A DNA stretch of 64,000 nt from Thereva unica (GCA_949987705.1 OX465284.1:64899470-64963469), one strand, 5' to 3'. Counted from the stretch's first letter, positions 44,678 to 54,601 are shown. Notes: generated from the letters alone by a model not told the origin. Numbers and translations are program-made.

Positions 44678-45493
44678 GGGGAGAGGTGGTATGAAAGGGA
44701 CATTTTTGTTGTAGAGGCTCTAGTAAATGTATGAGATAACTTTTTAAATAAGTTGGAGCTGAATGGGAAGTCTACATTATTTTGCTATTGAAATAAAATG
44801 CAATAGGTAGCCTTTCCTTCTTCTTAGTTGAATATTTTCGATGTTTTTAAAAATGTGTTTTTCGTCCCTTTCATAAACGGGCTGTATTGAAAGGGGCGCG
44901 ATAATTTATGAAAGGGACAGTACGAAATATTAACAAAAAATCTCCTTATAACTTTGCTATACACATACTAAATATAGGAAAGTACGGTAAGACTAATGTT
45001 TTGATATCCGATTGTTTTAGTCTTATAAATTATTACTGTAAAACCGGCATGAAATACGAGTAATGAAAGAGACAGTTATGAAAGGGACGCCTCGTTTATA
45101 ACCGTTCGTTGTGTCCCTTTCATAAATATCATACACCAATTAAAAACATAACCACAAAATCTAAAATTTTAAATAAAAGTTTACTGACCTTTCGTTCTTG
45201 TATTTGTCTTTATCTAGTCCATCATAAACAATGGCAAACAAATAAATAATCAATTTACAGCATTTGAAAAAAAAAAATTCCAAAGGATAACGAAAAATAA
45301 CTTTTGAGTATAATTAAAAACGTATGTACGACATCGCCATCTTATATATGACAGGAGCGCTAAGTTAGGCGCAATTGAATGTTCATGGGGGCTGCCATAC
45401 AACACTAATAGTGTCGTTTCGAGACGACTCTTATTTTTCCGGAAATTAGAACTGTCCCTTTCAATACGTGTCCCTCTCATGCCACCTCTCCCC
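44678..45493. mobile_element. 816-bp TA-flanked element rich in TGAAAGGGAC motifs
   Basis: The ends GGGGAGAGGTGGTATGAAAG and, inverted, GGGGAGAGGTGGCATGAGAG are flanked by TA (44676-44677, 45494-45495). TGAAAGGGAC or GTCCCTTTCA recurs many times inside in both orientations (for example near 44690, 44868, 44920, 45076, 45113 and 45455). No transposase frame. The repeated motif could be a transposase binding site. Confidence 0.85.
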
Positions 45494-45499
45494 TACATA

Positions 45500-45990
45500 C
45501 ATATGTATAACCTGTGCTAAGGCATGAAAAGGCATGGCTAAGATTCGAAGATGGATGAATCGAAATTTAAAACCAACTTTTGTTTAATTCATCGCTGGTT
45601 ATTGACACGACAATAGACTCCAATTTGTTCTTCAAAATTGGTAATGCTTCAGCGATCCTAGACATAAATAAATTTTTTATTTATAGCTTACATTTAACAC
45701 CTAAAGTAAACACCCCTAAAGCAGCCGATACACCGAATATTCCGCAAAACATCGTCCATTGTTGAAGTTATTATCTCAATTTACACAATTCGTATTACCA
45801 TTCCCCATTTCACTACTAGTGACTGTTATGGCAAAGTATGTTTCACTTCGAAAGAAAACTGCAGTATCATACCGTCGGGTCTCGATAAATAAAAGCTCGC
45901 TTCTTGTACACTGTCTCAATGTGTTCCGAGATCCGATAAATACTTTGGTAAACAACAAAATCTCCCACAATGCCGCCACTCGCAAAAACA
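45500..45990 (+). other. Sequence upstream of the promoter
   Basis: Probably single-copy host DNA; no transposon end recognised. Possible regulatory sites cannot be named. Confidence 0.35.
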
Positions 45991-45991
45991 C

Positions 45992-46053
45992 TATAAAAGT
46001 GTAGCTGGCTCCTTACGAACTCAGTTACTCGTACTTTCTGCCTTGCACGGACG
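45992..46053 (+). promoter_or_regulatory. Core promoter: TATA box plus initiator
   Basis: TATAAAA starts at 45992 and a perfect insect initiator TCAGTT lies at 46021-46026. With A46023 as +1, the TATA box begins at -31, the standard spacing. A GGACG motif at 46049-46053 resembles a DPE but starts at +27, one base off the canonical +28. The first good ATG with a downstream donor is at 46378. Confidence 0.65.
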
Positions 46054-46377
46054 CAGATATCAAAATTTTGCACCGATAACTACATTCTCAAATTATCAGC
46101 TGACACCCAAAATCTTTAGTTAAGGCAACATGATTTTTACGTAATTGAAAATATTAATGCGATTGATTAAGTTATTTCTGTGATGTTTTCACGTCAATTA
46201 AATTGTTTTGTGTATCAAGTGCTGGGAACTTCTTAATTATTAAATAAAATTTCTTATAAGCAGATTTTGGTTGTAGAAAAGTGAACAATCTCTTGAACTA
46301 ATAAAATAAGACAACAAAATTTTAGTGACATATAAAATATTATTCTTGTGCATAACAGAGTAAAAGAGACTTTTAAG

Positions 46378-46510
46378 ATGAGTGTTCGCGGTGTTCTAAT
46401 CAAGTTGGATTCAACAGATTCAGCCACTGAAGCTGATCTTAATTGCCCCATAACGCCAACACCGAAAAGTCCAAGGATCATGTGTACTGAATATAATTAC
46501 GAGGCAAAAG
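46378..46510 (+). CDS. Alternative first coding exon of an unrecognised host gene (44 codons)
   Basis: It starts at ATG 46378 and reads MSVRGVLIKLDSTDSATEAD, then a Pro/Ser/Thr stretch ITPTPKSPRI, then MCTEYNYEAK, ending at G46510 before the donor GTAAGAG. The frame is also open to 46348, but that codon is GTG, so the ATG is preferred. TPTPKSP is a plausible proline-directed phosphorylation site. Its length is 133 nt, leaving one base of a split codon on a G, exactly as in the exon at 1185-1281. An internal acceptor (CATAACAG at 46350-46357) is possible, but splicing exon 1 to it would read an immediate stop. That favours use as an alternative first exon served by the promoter at about 46023. 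Function unknown. Confidence 0.55.
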
Positions 46511-47240
46511 GTAAGAGAATTTGTAAACATTGCGCCAATTTGTTCCACTTCACCCCTCGTAAATCTTAGATGTGATTAAGTAGCACTATCTCAGAAATAA
46601 AACACGTGTAACCAAAAATATGTGTTTATACAATGGATTAACTAAATTTATGACCTCTTCAAAATCACAACTTTTTATTTTTGGAACTGCATTATCTAAG
46701 AATAGCCTGTCGATATGTGGTTATGTAGTTCGTCTACCTCAGAAAAATTATTCGAATTTTAAAAAATTTATTGTTTGAACGTGAGCCAACATCATTCTTG
46801 GCAATTTAAACATGAAAATAATGATTTGTTATTCACTACTTATTAGAAACTGTCGCAACTGGTGGGGGTTTTTGTATGATGAGTTGCTAACCAGGCTCGA
46901 AACATTCCAAGGAAATGATGGCAATGATTAAGGAGGGACTGACGGGATATAATTAATATTCAGGATATTTCTGACACACTTCATTACCACTGATATGATT
47001 GACTTAATTTTAAATTAACGCTGCAATTTTAGATAATTTTTGCATACATGATATTAAAATTGTGTAAATTATATGCTTTTATGTTGGATTTAAGAATGCA
47101 GACTGCATAAGGGTTTTGAGAGAGTTTTATTAAAATCAATGATCTTGAGAAAAATTTGACAGATTTTACAAGTACTGCAATTTCTTAAAGGTGCTGGGAA
47201 TGAGTGAGGTTTTTTTAAATATGGTAATGGATAAGATTCT
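46511..47240 (+). other. Intron start, no feature seen
   Basis: AT-rich sequence after the GTAAGAG donor; no repeat or coding motif recognised. Confidence 0.4.
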
Positions 47241-47479
47241 TAAAACATTAAATTAGGACAGATCTAAGGTGATCCTAGGAATGTTTCTATCCACAATCAG
47301 CAAGATAATTGTGATGGCTTTTGCAAAGGTTAAAAAGCGGCCTAATCGTTGTGAGCTATCCGATAACCCGGAAAAAACGGAACTAATTCTTTTCACCAAT
47401 AGAAAAAAATCACAGAGTTCGTTTAAACAATTAATGATCAACCACTGACCTATCCCCATCAGGTAAGAACTTGGATGGA

Positions 47480-47844
47480 AAACCTCTGAATATTATGACT
47501 ATGTACAGACCACCTAATTTTAATACTATGGACTTCAATCAACACTTGGAAAACAAACTTAACCTTTACAAGGAATTAATGTTTATAGGTGATACATTGA
47601 CTTACTAAGAAATGATAACATGGCAAATATATTAAGTAACATGACTTCTGCTAACAACTACAGAATACATACTAAACAAAACTGAAACTGAACATTATAC
47701 CAGGCAAGATGAAATTACGCATACAATCAATGATCACTGTAACTACAAACCTTCTTCGGTGCTATACAATTCATAATTTCTTACAAACAACTGCGATATC
47801 AGACCATCGGTACATGATATTCACATCTCCAAAAACAATGCAGT
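47480..47844 (+). pseudogene. LINE endonuclease domain fragment (5' part of the split LINE)
   Basis: Reads PLNIMTMYRPPNFNTMDFNQ and ELMFIGDTL (a corrupted GDFN block). After frame changes it reads ISDHRYMIFTSPKTMQ, where SDH is the last catalytic histidine block of AP endonucleases. It is cut at 47844 by the gypsy element. Confidence 0.75.
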
Positions 47845-48087
47845 TTTGGCAAGTATTGTTGCCAATTTAGCAGGTACTATTGGTGTCTTGCTCACCAATG
47901 GGAAAAGGTTCCTTTGTTATTAAAACACTGGAAGTCCAATTGAATTTTTCTCTATTTTACAAAGTATTTACAAAGGTCTTATATACAACTGCTACACAAG
48001 TTACATGTGAATTATATTTACCCAAGAAAAAATGATTTTAAGAAAAGTGCGTTTTGTTTTCCTGATGACGTATTATGATACGCCACA
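47845..48087 (-). repeat. 3' LTR of the gypsy element
   Basis: TTTGGCAAGTATTGTTGCCA to GATACGCCACA on the + strand. Beside it at 48088-48100 the minus strand has the purine-rich tract GCAGGGGGAGTAC, a likely polypurine tract. Confidence 0.9.
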
Positions 48088-48104
48088 GTACTCCCCCTGC
48101 AGTG

Positions 48105-49324
48105 TTAGCGGTATCTTGCTGGTATGAAGACGCGGCGTCCAACTCTTGTAGAGGTTGTTTCTGAATGTGCCTGCCTGTCGTCTGTTGAAGGGGCTGTGGT
48201 GCTTGTTGTTGTTCCGTGGATCCTTGTGGTTTCTGCCATTTCTTCAGGCCGGTCTTGGTTCAACAGAATCGCTGACTTCAATCTGTCGATTGAGATTATT
48301 CGTTCCTGTCCTTTAATGGCGAGTGTGAAGTGTTTGGGTGTCCTGGATACCACGATGTATGGGCCATTGTAGGGTTGTTGTAGTGGCTTCTTCACTGCAT
48401 CATTGCGTATAAAAACGTGAGTACATTCTTTCAGATCCTTGCTGATGAAAGTTCTTGACAGTCCATGTCGTACTGGTTGATGGGGCTGGAGAGACTGCAT
48501 GTAGCTTTGCCATCTTGCAAGTGTGGTATGATTATCGTCCAGTTGGTTGTTGGTAAAAAATCGCCTGGAAGTTTTAGTGTGGTTCCATAGACTAGCTGTG
48601 CTGGGGTTACTTTAATATCCTCCAACAAGGATGATCTTAGGCCAAGTAGGACAAAAGGTAGTTTCTCTGTCCATTTTTCCAACTCGTGGCACTTGATTGA
48701 GGTTTTTAATGTCCGGTGGAAACGCTCTATCATTCCATTTGCCTGGGGATGATATGGTGTTGATCGTTTCTTTTTAATACCGAGTAGTTTGACTATCTCA
48801 TTGAAAAGCTGCGACTCGAATTGACGGCCTTGGTCTGTAATTATTTCCATGGGTACCCCAAAACGTGAAATCCATCCTGTGAGGAAAGCAGCTGCCATTG
48901 TCTCTGCTGTTATGTCTTCGACGGGAATAACTTCTGGCCACCTAGTGAAACGGTCAATGCAAGTAAGAGCGTAGGTGTATCCGTCCGAATAGAACAGTGG
49001 TCCTATTAGATCGAGATGAACATGTTGAAAACGTCCTGATGGTGGTGAAAACTCTGCTACTGGTGATTTAGTATGCCGTTGTATCTTACTTCTTTGACAA
49101 CTAACACATTCTTTGGACCATTTGCTGCAGTCCTTTTTTGTACTGGGCCAGATGACTCGTTCTGTCAGCATACGTGTAGATCTTTTAACTCCTGGATGAG
49201 ATAGGTTATGTATTGCCTGGAATATCTCTCTGCGGAATGGTGCTGGGACATACAGTCGATTATTTCCCGTTGATATGTCGCAATATATTAGCTGATTGCA
49301 GTTAGGGACACTTAGTTGTTTCAA
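48105..49324 (-). pseudogene. Gypsy integrase, one frameshift
   Basis: From 49324: HNLSHPGVKRSTRMLTERVI and CVSCQRSK form the HHCC zinc-binding start. Then come FQHVHLDLIGPL (first Asp), IITDQGRQFES (second Asp) and PYHPQANGMIERFHRTLK (the catalytic Glu in the ANGMIER block), with LVYGTTLKLPGDF after. The first frame stops at 48431. A second frame, 48500-48105, carries the C-terminal GPYIVVSRTPKHFTLAIKG and IDRLKSA, then RRVFIPARY, the small C-terminal domain typical of CsRn1-like integrases. The catalytic core looks intact; a frameshift around 48431-48500 separates the tail. Confidence 0.88.
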
Positions 49325-49463
49325 TCGTAGTGATGTTGTGGTTGATTGAAGAAGTTCTTGTAGTTCGTTGTCCTCTTGAATTCTCCTATGTAGCTTAGGT
49401 GTCTTATTTGTCTTGGAGATGACCTCAGGTTTTTGCTGAAAAGCAAAAGTTAATGGCTTGTGG

Positions 49464-50137
49464 TTAGTGTATATGACAAACTGTTGTCCTTTCTAGGAGA
49501 TGTCGAAAATGCTTCACTGCCAAGTAAGCACTGAGGAGTTCTCGATCGTATGCGCTATACTTTCTTGCGCTGGTTATAGCTTGTGGGAAAAAAATCCTTA
49601 AGGTTGCCATCCTTCTGGTGCTAGCTGTTGTGTGACTGCGCCTACCGCAGTGTCGGATGCATCTACCATTAATGCGAATGATGCGTTCTGGATTGGATGA
49701 GCTAGAAGCGTTGCGTTTGCCTATGCTTGTTTGCATTGTTCAAAAGCGTGGTGTAGCTCCTGTGTCCATTGTATGTTGGTTTTGTCATTCTTTTTGTTGC
49801 TTGAATGACATGCGTGAAGGGGGGCCTGAATCTCCGCGGCTTTGGGTATGAACCTGCGGTAGAGGTTGACCATCCCTAAAAATCTGCGTAGTTCTTGCAC
49901 TGTTGTCGGCTTTTTGTATGTTATGATAGCTTCTGCCTTTGCTGGAAGTGGTCTAGTTCCCTCTTTGTTGATGAGGTATCCCAAAAAACGTACTTCTGTT
50001 GCTTCGAACGTACACTTATTTGGGTTGATGGTTAGTCCGTATTCTTGTAAGCGTTGGAATAGTTGTCTCAGGTGTTGTCGATGTTCTTCTTTGCTCCTGG
50101 AAGCGATGAGGATGTCGTCTATATATAGGGGAAACAA
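49464..50137 (-). pseudogene. Gypsy reverse transcriptase palm and RNase H
   Basis: 50137-49721 holds [20 protein letters not shown] (the YIDD catalytic box), then LTINPNKCTFEATEVRFLGY and LRRFLGMVNLYRRFIP, the connection to RNase H. 49736-49464 holds AYDRELLSAYLAVKHFRHLL, the RNase H region. The MVDASDTAVGAV block at about 49675 lies in another frame. At least two frame breaks are present. Confidence 0.85.
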
Positions 50138-50139
50138 AA

Positions 50140-50574
50140 GTCAAACCCTCTAGTTACTTCGTGAACCAATCGCTGGAATGTTGTCCGAATGAGTCCGAAT
50201 GGTGTAGTGATTGCTGTTTTCGGTATGTCTTTGGGCGCCATTGGGATTTGATGGTAGGCACGGTTGAGATCTATCGTGCTGAAAATTGCCTTCCCCTCTA
50301 ATTGAAACGCAAAATCCTGAATGTGTGGAATGGGGTAGCGATCAGGTATTGTAACCGCATTCAGTCTTCTATAGTCCCCGCATGGTCGCCATTCACCACT
50401 GGGTTTTTTTTACCATGTGGAGAGGACTTGCCCAGCAGCTGTCGGATGGGCGGCAGATTCCTGTATCCAGCATGTATGAAACTCCTGTTTAGCAATTTTC
50501 AGTTGTTCCGGGGAGAGTCGTCTTGGCCGGCTATATATTGGTGGTCCTGTTGTTTGGATATGATGTCTCACACT
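50140..50574 (-). pseudogene. Gypsy RT N-terminal half
   Basis: Minus strand from 50580: HHIQTTGPPIYSRPRRLSPE, then GQVLSTW, a stop, [35 protein letters not shown] (first catalytic Asp) and [19 protein letters not shown]. It is interrupted upstream by the fold-back at 50575. A stop after LSTW and a frame change near 50150 break it. Confidence 0.85.
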
Positions 50575-50808
50575 GGCCCCTGTGCTGAATGTCGAGTCGT
50601 GATTTGTGACAAGTTTTTTGAGTTGCAGAAAGTGACGTTTCAGTTCTATTTCGACTTTCAGCATAGGGGGCCTAAACTCGTACTTAGCACTTCCACTCTA
50701 GGCCACTATGCTGAAAATCGTAATTCGATTAAAACGTCACTCTCTTCAACTCAAAAAACTTGTCACAAATCACGACTCGACATTCAGCACAGGGGCCACT
50801 GTGCGAAG
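50575..50808. mobile_element. Fold-back MITE inside gypsy pol
   Basis: Arms of about 75 bp: GCCCCTGTGCTGAATGTCG, TTGTGACAAGTTTTTTGAGT on the left, inverted on the right, around an inner pair of GGCC-CTATGCTGAAAxTCG motifs. The flanking CACTG on both sides is consistent with a 3-5-bp target duplication. A solo arm lies at 3190. Confidence 0.85.
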
Positions 50809-50872
50809 TTTGTGTAGGCAGGGTATTCCTGGTGATGTCCTTGAATTCCTTCAGTACGCTGTATAGTGGAGC

Positions 50873-51820
50873 CAGTGTCTCCATATACACGGTAATTACC
50901 GTAGATGCACCGTAATCTGGTATTTATCTACCGTCAAGGTAATAATGTATTACCGTGTCCTATATCACCGTATTACCATTATAAATTATGTTGTTGTAAA
51001 TATTTCTTCATGTAACGCGTAAAACGAATCTCAGTCAGTCAACTTAACAAATTTTGTAATGGCAATACTGCTTTTGGTCGCCGGGGATCCCCCAATAACT
51101 AAAAGTCTATCTCCACTCATACATAAATAAAACTACCAACAAGTCTTGGCAATCTATTCTCGTCCGTATTTAAATATCGGAAGGAGTGTTTGGAAGCGTG
51201 ATGGATGAATGACCTAAAATTACGTTGTGTTTTCTTCTAGTTACGACGCGTTACAAATACGTAGCAAACATTTAAATCTAAGAACTGTTTCAAGTTCCAG
51301 CTTTTATCTTAGAATAATCGCAATTTTAAAGTTATAGAGAGAGATTTTACGGTTTTAAGTTTAATATTTGTTTTCAAATGCCGAATGCGAGCGCATTTTC
51401 AGCCAAATCAATGATATCAAAACGAAAAAAAGAAACAAACTTCTAACCAAAACAATAAAAGGGAATATTTTCACTCAGCAATCAATTAAAAGAAATGGCA
51501 AAAACTGTGTGGATTTCAAACCAACTAGCGACATGTTGTCAAAAATGAATAAATCCATTTACGAAAAAGACACTGTCATGCTAGGAGAGTCTGATTCAGA
51601 ATAATAATATGTTTCACAAGTTATTTAAATTTTCTTTTGTTAATAATTAAAACGCAAATATATTCAGACTTGATTTGGTTCATAATCTGGTTTTTTCCTT
51701 TGAAAAATTACACGGTAATTTACACGGTACACTTTTAGCAGATTCACCGTAATTTTGGTAGAAACACCGTATTTTTACCCTTACAACACGGTAACTCTCG
51801 ATTTACATATGGAGACACTG
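50873..51820 (+). mobile_element. hAT transposon remnant, 948 bp, perfect 8-bp target duplication
   Basis: The ends are CAGTGTCTCCATAT and its inverse. AGTGGAGC flanks both sides (50865-50872, 51821-51828). ACACGGTAA and TTACCGTG motifs recur near both ends. Most of the transposase is deleted. It is inserted between protease and RT of the gypsy element. Confidence 0.93.
51368..51604 (+). pseudogene. hAT transposase C-terminal dimerisation region
   Basis: Reads SNAECERIFSQINDIKTKKR followed by NKLLTKTIKGNIF. The pattern S-NA--ER-FS--N--KTK-RN-L matches the hATC dimerisation domain. Only this end is left, so there is no activity. Confidence 0.88.
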
Positions 51821-51828
51821 AGTGGAGC

Positions 51829-52060
51829 TGATGGATTGATAGTACTAATTGCAGTTGATGTAGAAGATAATGGTACTCTTGATCCTGATGACTGCAGCAA
51901 CGTTGTGTTGTCGATTAGCCGATTATTTTTTACATCGACCAAAAGATTGTAATGGGCCAGGAAATCTGCACCTATTATGGGCTCTTTGACAAGAGCGATG
52001 ATAAAAGGCCATTGGAAATTCCTGCGCAGACCCAGGTTGAGTTGTAGCATTCGTTGTCCG
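51829..52060 (-). pseudogene. Gypsy protease, C-terminal part
   Basis: LGLRRNFQWPFIIALVKEPI followed by IGADFLAHYNLLVDVKNNRL. The IIGADFL block is the end of the retropepsin fold in CsRn1-like elements. The active-site D-T-G-A segment that should precede it was not found. Confidence 0.8.
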
Positions 52061-52127
52061 AAAGTTGGTATCAGTTGGCTGCATTTTCATTCCTAATCCT
52101 AATTTTGTGCCCATCAAGGCAGCTTTT

Positions 52128-53155
52128 TTAACATTTTAGTTTTTTATTTAAGACGAAAAAGCGTTTGCTGCCTGCTGCTGCTACAACGAATCTGATACAA
52201 GAAGCAGCATGCTGCCTCTTCCGCTGCTGTCGCTGCTCAAAAATTCGATCTGATACGGCTTTTAGTTTTTTCCAAAGCTGTAGGGTTGTTGGCATCTGCG
52301 GGCTGTATTTCCGAATCGTCTGTGGTACCAACACTTGTTGCGAGTTGCTGTGGTTAATGTCGTGTGCTTGGTTGGTGGCGGGTTGTATGGTGTTGGATAT
52401 CCTTAATAGGCTGAGGCTACGGGAGAAACCTCGCTGCCTTGTTGGACTTCGTTTGTGGAACTTTAGTTTTTCTACTTCCTTCTGGAGAGTTGCTACCTGC
52501 TGCTGAAGTTTTATGGAAGATCGTGTTGATACTGCTGCAACATCTGGAAAAACCACAGAAATTTTATCTGCCATCTCCGCCAGTTTATTAATGTCCTGGG
52601 TTGAGCTGCTAGTGAGAACTGCCTGAGTTTGTGAAGGCAATTGTTGCATCCACAGGGTCTTTAGTCCTTCGTTGGAGATGTTAGCGCCAGCTAGTTCCTT
52701 CATTTGGTTGAGGAGTTGAGATGGTTTCCGTCCATCTGCCGTGATGCCGATGAGAAGTCCTTTTACGCGTCTGTAATAGTAACTTGTAATAGTCGCTCCT
52801 TCAACGCCAAATACTGGTCTTTCTTAGGTGGTTTGGTGACCTCACTTCCGTCAAGATGTCTTCATCCAGATTTCCTACTAGTGTGTAGTACTGCGTAACA
52901 TCCGATTTTATCCCACTGGTGTGGAATTGTGCCTCCAGTTGGTGAAACCAGAGATCCGGACTTTTCTTTCAGAACGGTGGTACTCGTACGGATACGGCTG
53001 CTATGGTTCTTCCTTCATTCTGGGTTGCTGCTTTGCTCGGCTGCTATGGTTCCATCCTCCTTCTGGGTGGCTGCTTTGCTCGGCTGCTCGTCTTCCAGCA
53101 TCGTTCCTGGTAGTGCTGTTCTTCCTTTAGGAGGAGTAGTCAATTTGCTCGGGGT
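52128..53155 (-). pseudogene. Gypsy gag with CHCC-type finger
   Basis: 53130-52704 carries decayed gag N-terminal sequence (KPPKKDQYLALKERLLQ is readable). The open stretch 52703-52128 has MKELAGANISNEGLKTLWMQ, QLPSQTQAVLTSSSTQDINK and a coiled coil LQQQVATLQKEVEKLKF. At about 52330-52265, in another frame, it reads CWYHRRFGNTARRCQQPYSF. That is a C-x2-H-x9-C finger with the fourth ligand now Tyr. CsRn1-clade gags carry an unusual CHCC finger of this type. The frame differs from the 52703 frame, so gag is broken. Confidence 0.8.
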
Positions 53156-53160
53156 CACCA

Positions 53161-53178
53161 ATCACGTCGGGGTCACCA
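53161..53178 (-). other. Gypsy primer binding site, tRNA-Trp type
   Basis: On the minus strand TGGTGACCCCGACGTGAT lies one base from the 5' LTR. Its complement is the 3' end of fly tRNA-Trp plus CCA. A partial second copy of the same sequence lies at about 53145-53160. Confidence 0.85.
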
Positions 53179-53179
53179 T

Positions 53180-53421
53180 TTTGGCAAGTATTGTTGCCAA
53201 TTTAGCAGGTACTATTGGTGTCTTGCTCACCAATGGAAAAAGGTTCCTTTGTTATTAAAACACTAAAAGTCCAATTGAATTTTTCTCTATTTTGCAAAGT
53301 ATTTACAAAGGTCTTATATACAACTGTTACACAAGTTACGTGTGAATTATATTTACCCAAGAAAATGATTTTAAGAAAAGTGCGTTTTTGTTTTCCTGAT
53401 GACGTATTATGATACGCCACA
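53180..53421 (-). repeat. 5' LTR of the gypsy element
   Basis: Direct copy of 47845-48087 with about 2-3% difference by eye. Confidence 0.9.
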
Positions 53422-53425
53422 CAGT

Positions 53426-53751
53426 CAAAAAACCTATGGTCACATCTAAAATTACATTAAAAAATAAACGAAAGTATAGATTCCATGTGAAAAAACTCGC
53501 TAGAATAGAAAACCCTAAAATTGATAATATTGTATATGTTTTAAAAAAAGCTAAATCACTTAGCTTCATCCATAAAAAATCAGAACGTGATCTACTAGGT
53601 GGATAACGAGCGATATTATTATGGGAATAAAAGAGAGAGATTCCTATACTCTCAAGTGAAAAAGAAACCAAATGACCTCTTTCTGTGCGCCGAATATAAG
53701 AGAATACGCAACAAGGTTACAATGGCAGTAAGAGTAGCGAAGGAGAATTAT
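53426..53751 (+). pseudogene. LINE linker between endonuclease and RT
   Basis: Reads KRERFLYSQVKKKPNDLFLC, then AEYKRIRNKVTMAVRVAKEN. This is the basic linker that follows the endonuclease in jockey-like LINEs (FY--A---Y---RN-V---I--AK--Y). It continues the LINE interrupted at 47844. Confidence 0.7.
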
Positions 53752-54601
53752 ACAGGGTGTATCAGCGAAAATGTCGAAAGTCCTGGCTGTGGATAGGTTT
53801 TGGAAATTGCTAATAACTTCAACAGTAAAGGTCGTAGCATGATAGTTGTTAGACATTATTCATAGGAAATTGTCCATGCCTTCTAATTTTGTAAAAAAAT
53901 ATTAGTTAATTTTTTTTATGTGGCAGACTAGAGGCTTAGAGAAAGTCCCTTTGTACTGTCGACAATCTATTTTTTCCGTATACACAGCAGCTCTAGCCGG
54001 AAGATAGAGAGAAGAGAGAGAGAGAAGGAAGAGAGGAAGGAACTGTCACAACCTGGCCGCGATATTTTTATTACACCAACTCTCAACCATTTCGCGACTC
54101 TGACATCGGGGCATCGAGAAAAACTCGCTGGAGTGTTATGCCTCCTGAAACGAGTTGAATCTCATCAACTAACCGATGGCATGCGCTAGGTGGAGTGGGA
54201 AAGACTAGGGAAGGCTATGACAGAAGGAATGTAGAGAGGGAAGAAGAGAGAAGGGAAGTTATGTAGGTTGCAAAGTGAAAAAGGCGAAGGACCTTGGGGC
54301 TGGCCGGGATTCGAACCCGGGACCTCTGGGACAGCAGTCAGGCGCCTTACCCCTAGACTACCGAGGCCCCCAACTAATTACGTATATGGAGTATTCGTAG
54401 ATTGCTGCCTTATTCATGAAAATGTCTAATATGGTTACAAAAATACAGAGTAATATGTAAACCTCTACCAAAAAAGTTTCAAAACGCCCTAGCGGCTAAA
54501 CCGTTATGCTCCCCCCTGCATACATACAATTTTTTGTTCGTCTATCCAAGACCTATCCACCACCAGGCGTTTCGACATTTTCGCTGATACACCCCGTATA
54601 A
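53752..54601. mobile_element. Full copy of the ACAGGGTGT element, carrying a SINE
   Basis: ACAGGGTGTATCAGCGAAAA on the left and ACGGGGTGTATCAGCGAAAA inverted on the right continue through TGTCGAAA and GTGGATAGGT over about 50 bp. Shared modules occur at 13250-13530, 23313-23590 and 38350-38570. No transposase frame. The SINE-like block lies in its middle. Confidence 0.8.
53940..54372 (-). repeat. tRNA-derived SINE
   Basis: On the minus strand the head (54369-54295) has GGGGCCTCGGTAGTCTAGGG, an A-box (TAGTCTAGGGG) and a perfect B-box (GGTTCGAATCC). A tRNA-unrelated body of about 350 bp with CTCTCTTC-rich parts follows. The acceptor and anticodon arms do not pair properly, so it is not a working tRNA gene. 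Confidence 0.7.

Larger units (their letters stand above)
47845..53421 (-). mobile_element. Ty3/gypsy LTR retrotransposon of CsRn1 type, 5.58 kb
   Basis: Two 242-243-bp LTRs (47845-48087 and 53180-53421) differ by about six substitutions and two small indels. The element is flanked by the 4-bp duplication CAGT (47841-47844, 53422-53425). Genes run on the minus strand: gag, protease, RT, RNase H, integrase. The primer site matches tRNA-Trp and the gag carries a Cys-His-x-Cys finger, both CsRn1 traits. No env. Two younger elements lie inside it (50575-50808 and 50873-51820). Gag, RT and integrase all have frame breaks, so it cannot move on its own. Confidence 0.9.

Noticed and set aside
46049..46053. 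DPE element
   Set aside because: GGACG begins one base away from the required +28 position.
46348..46377. Extended start of the 46378 exon
   Set aside because: The codon at 46348 is GTG, and an acceptor lies in between; ATG 46378 is a better start.
54295..54369. Possible tRNA gene
   Set aside because: Boxes are good but acceptor and anticodon arms do not fold; a SINE body follows.
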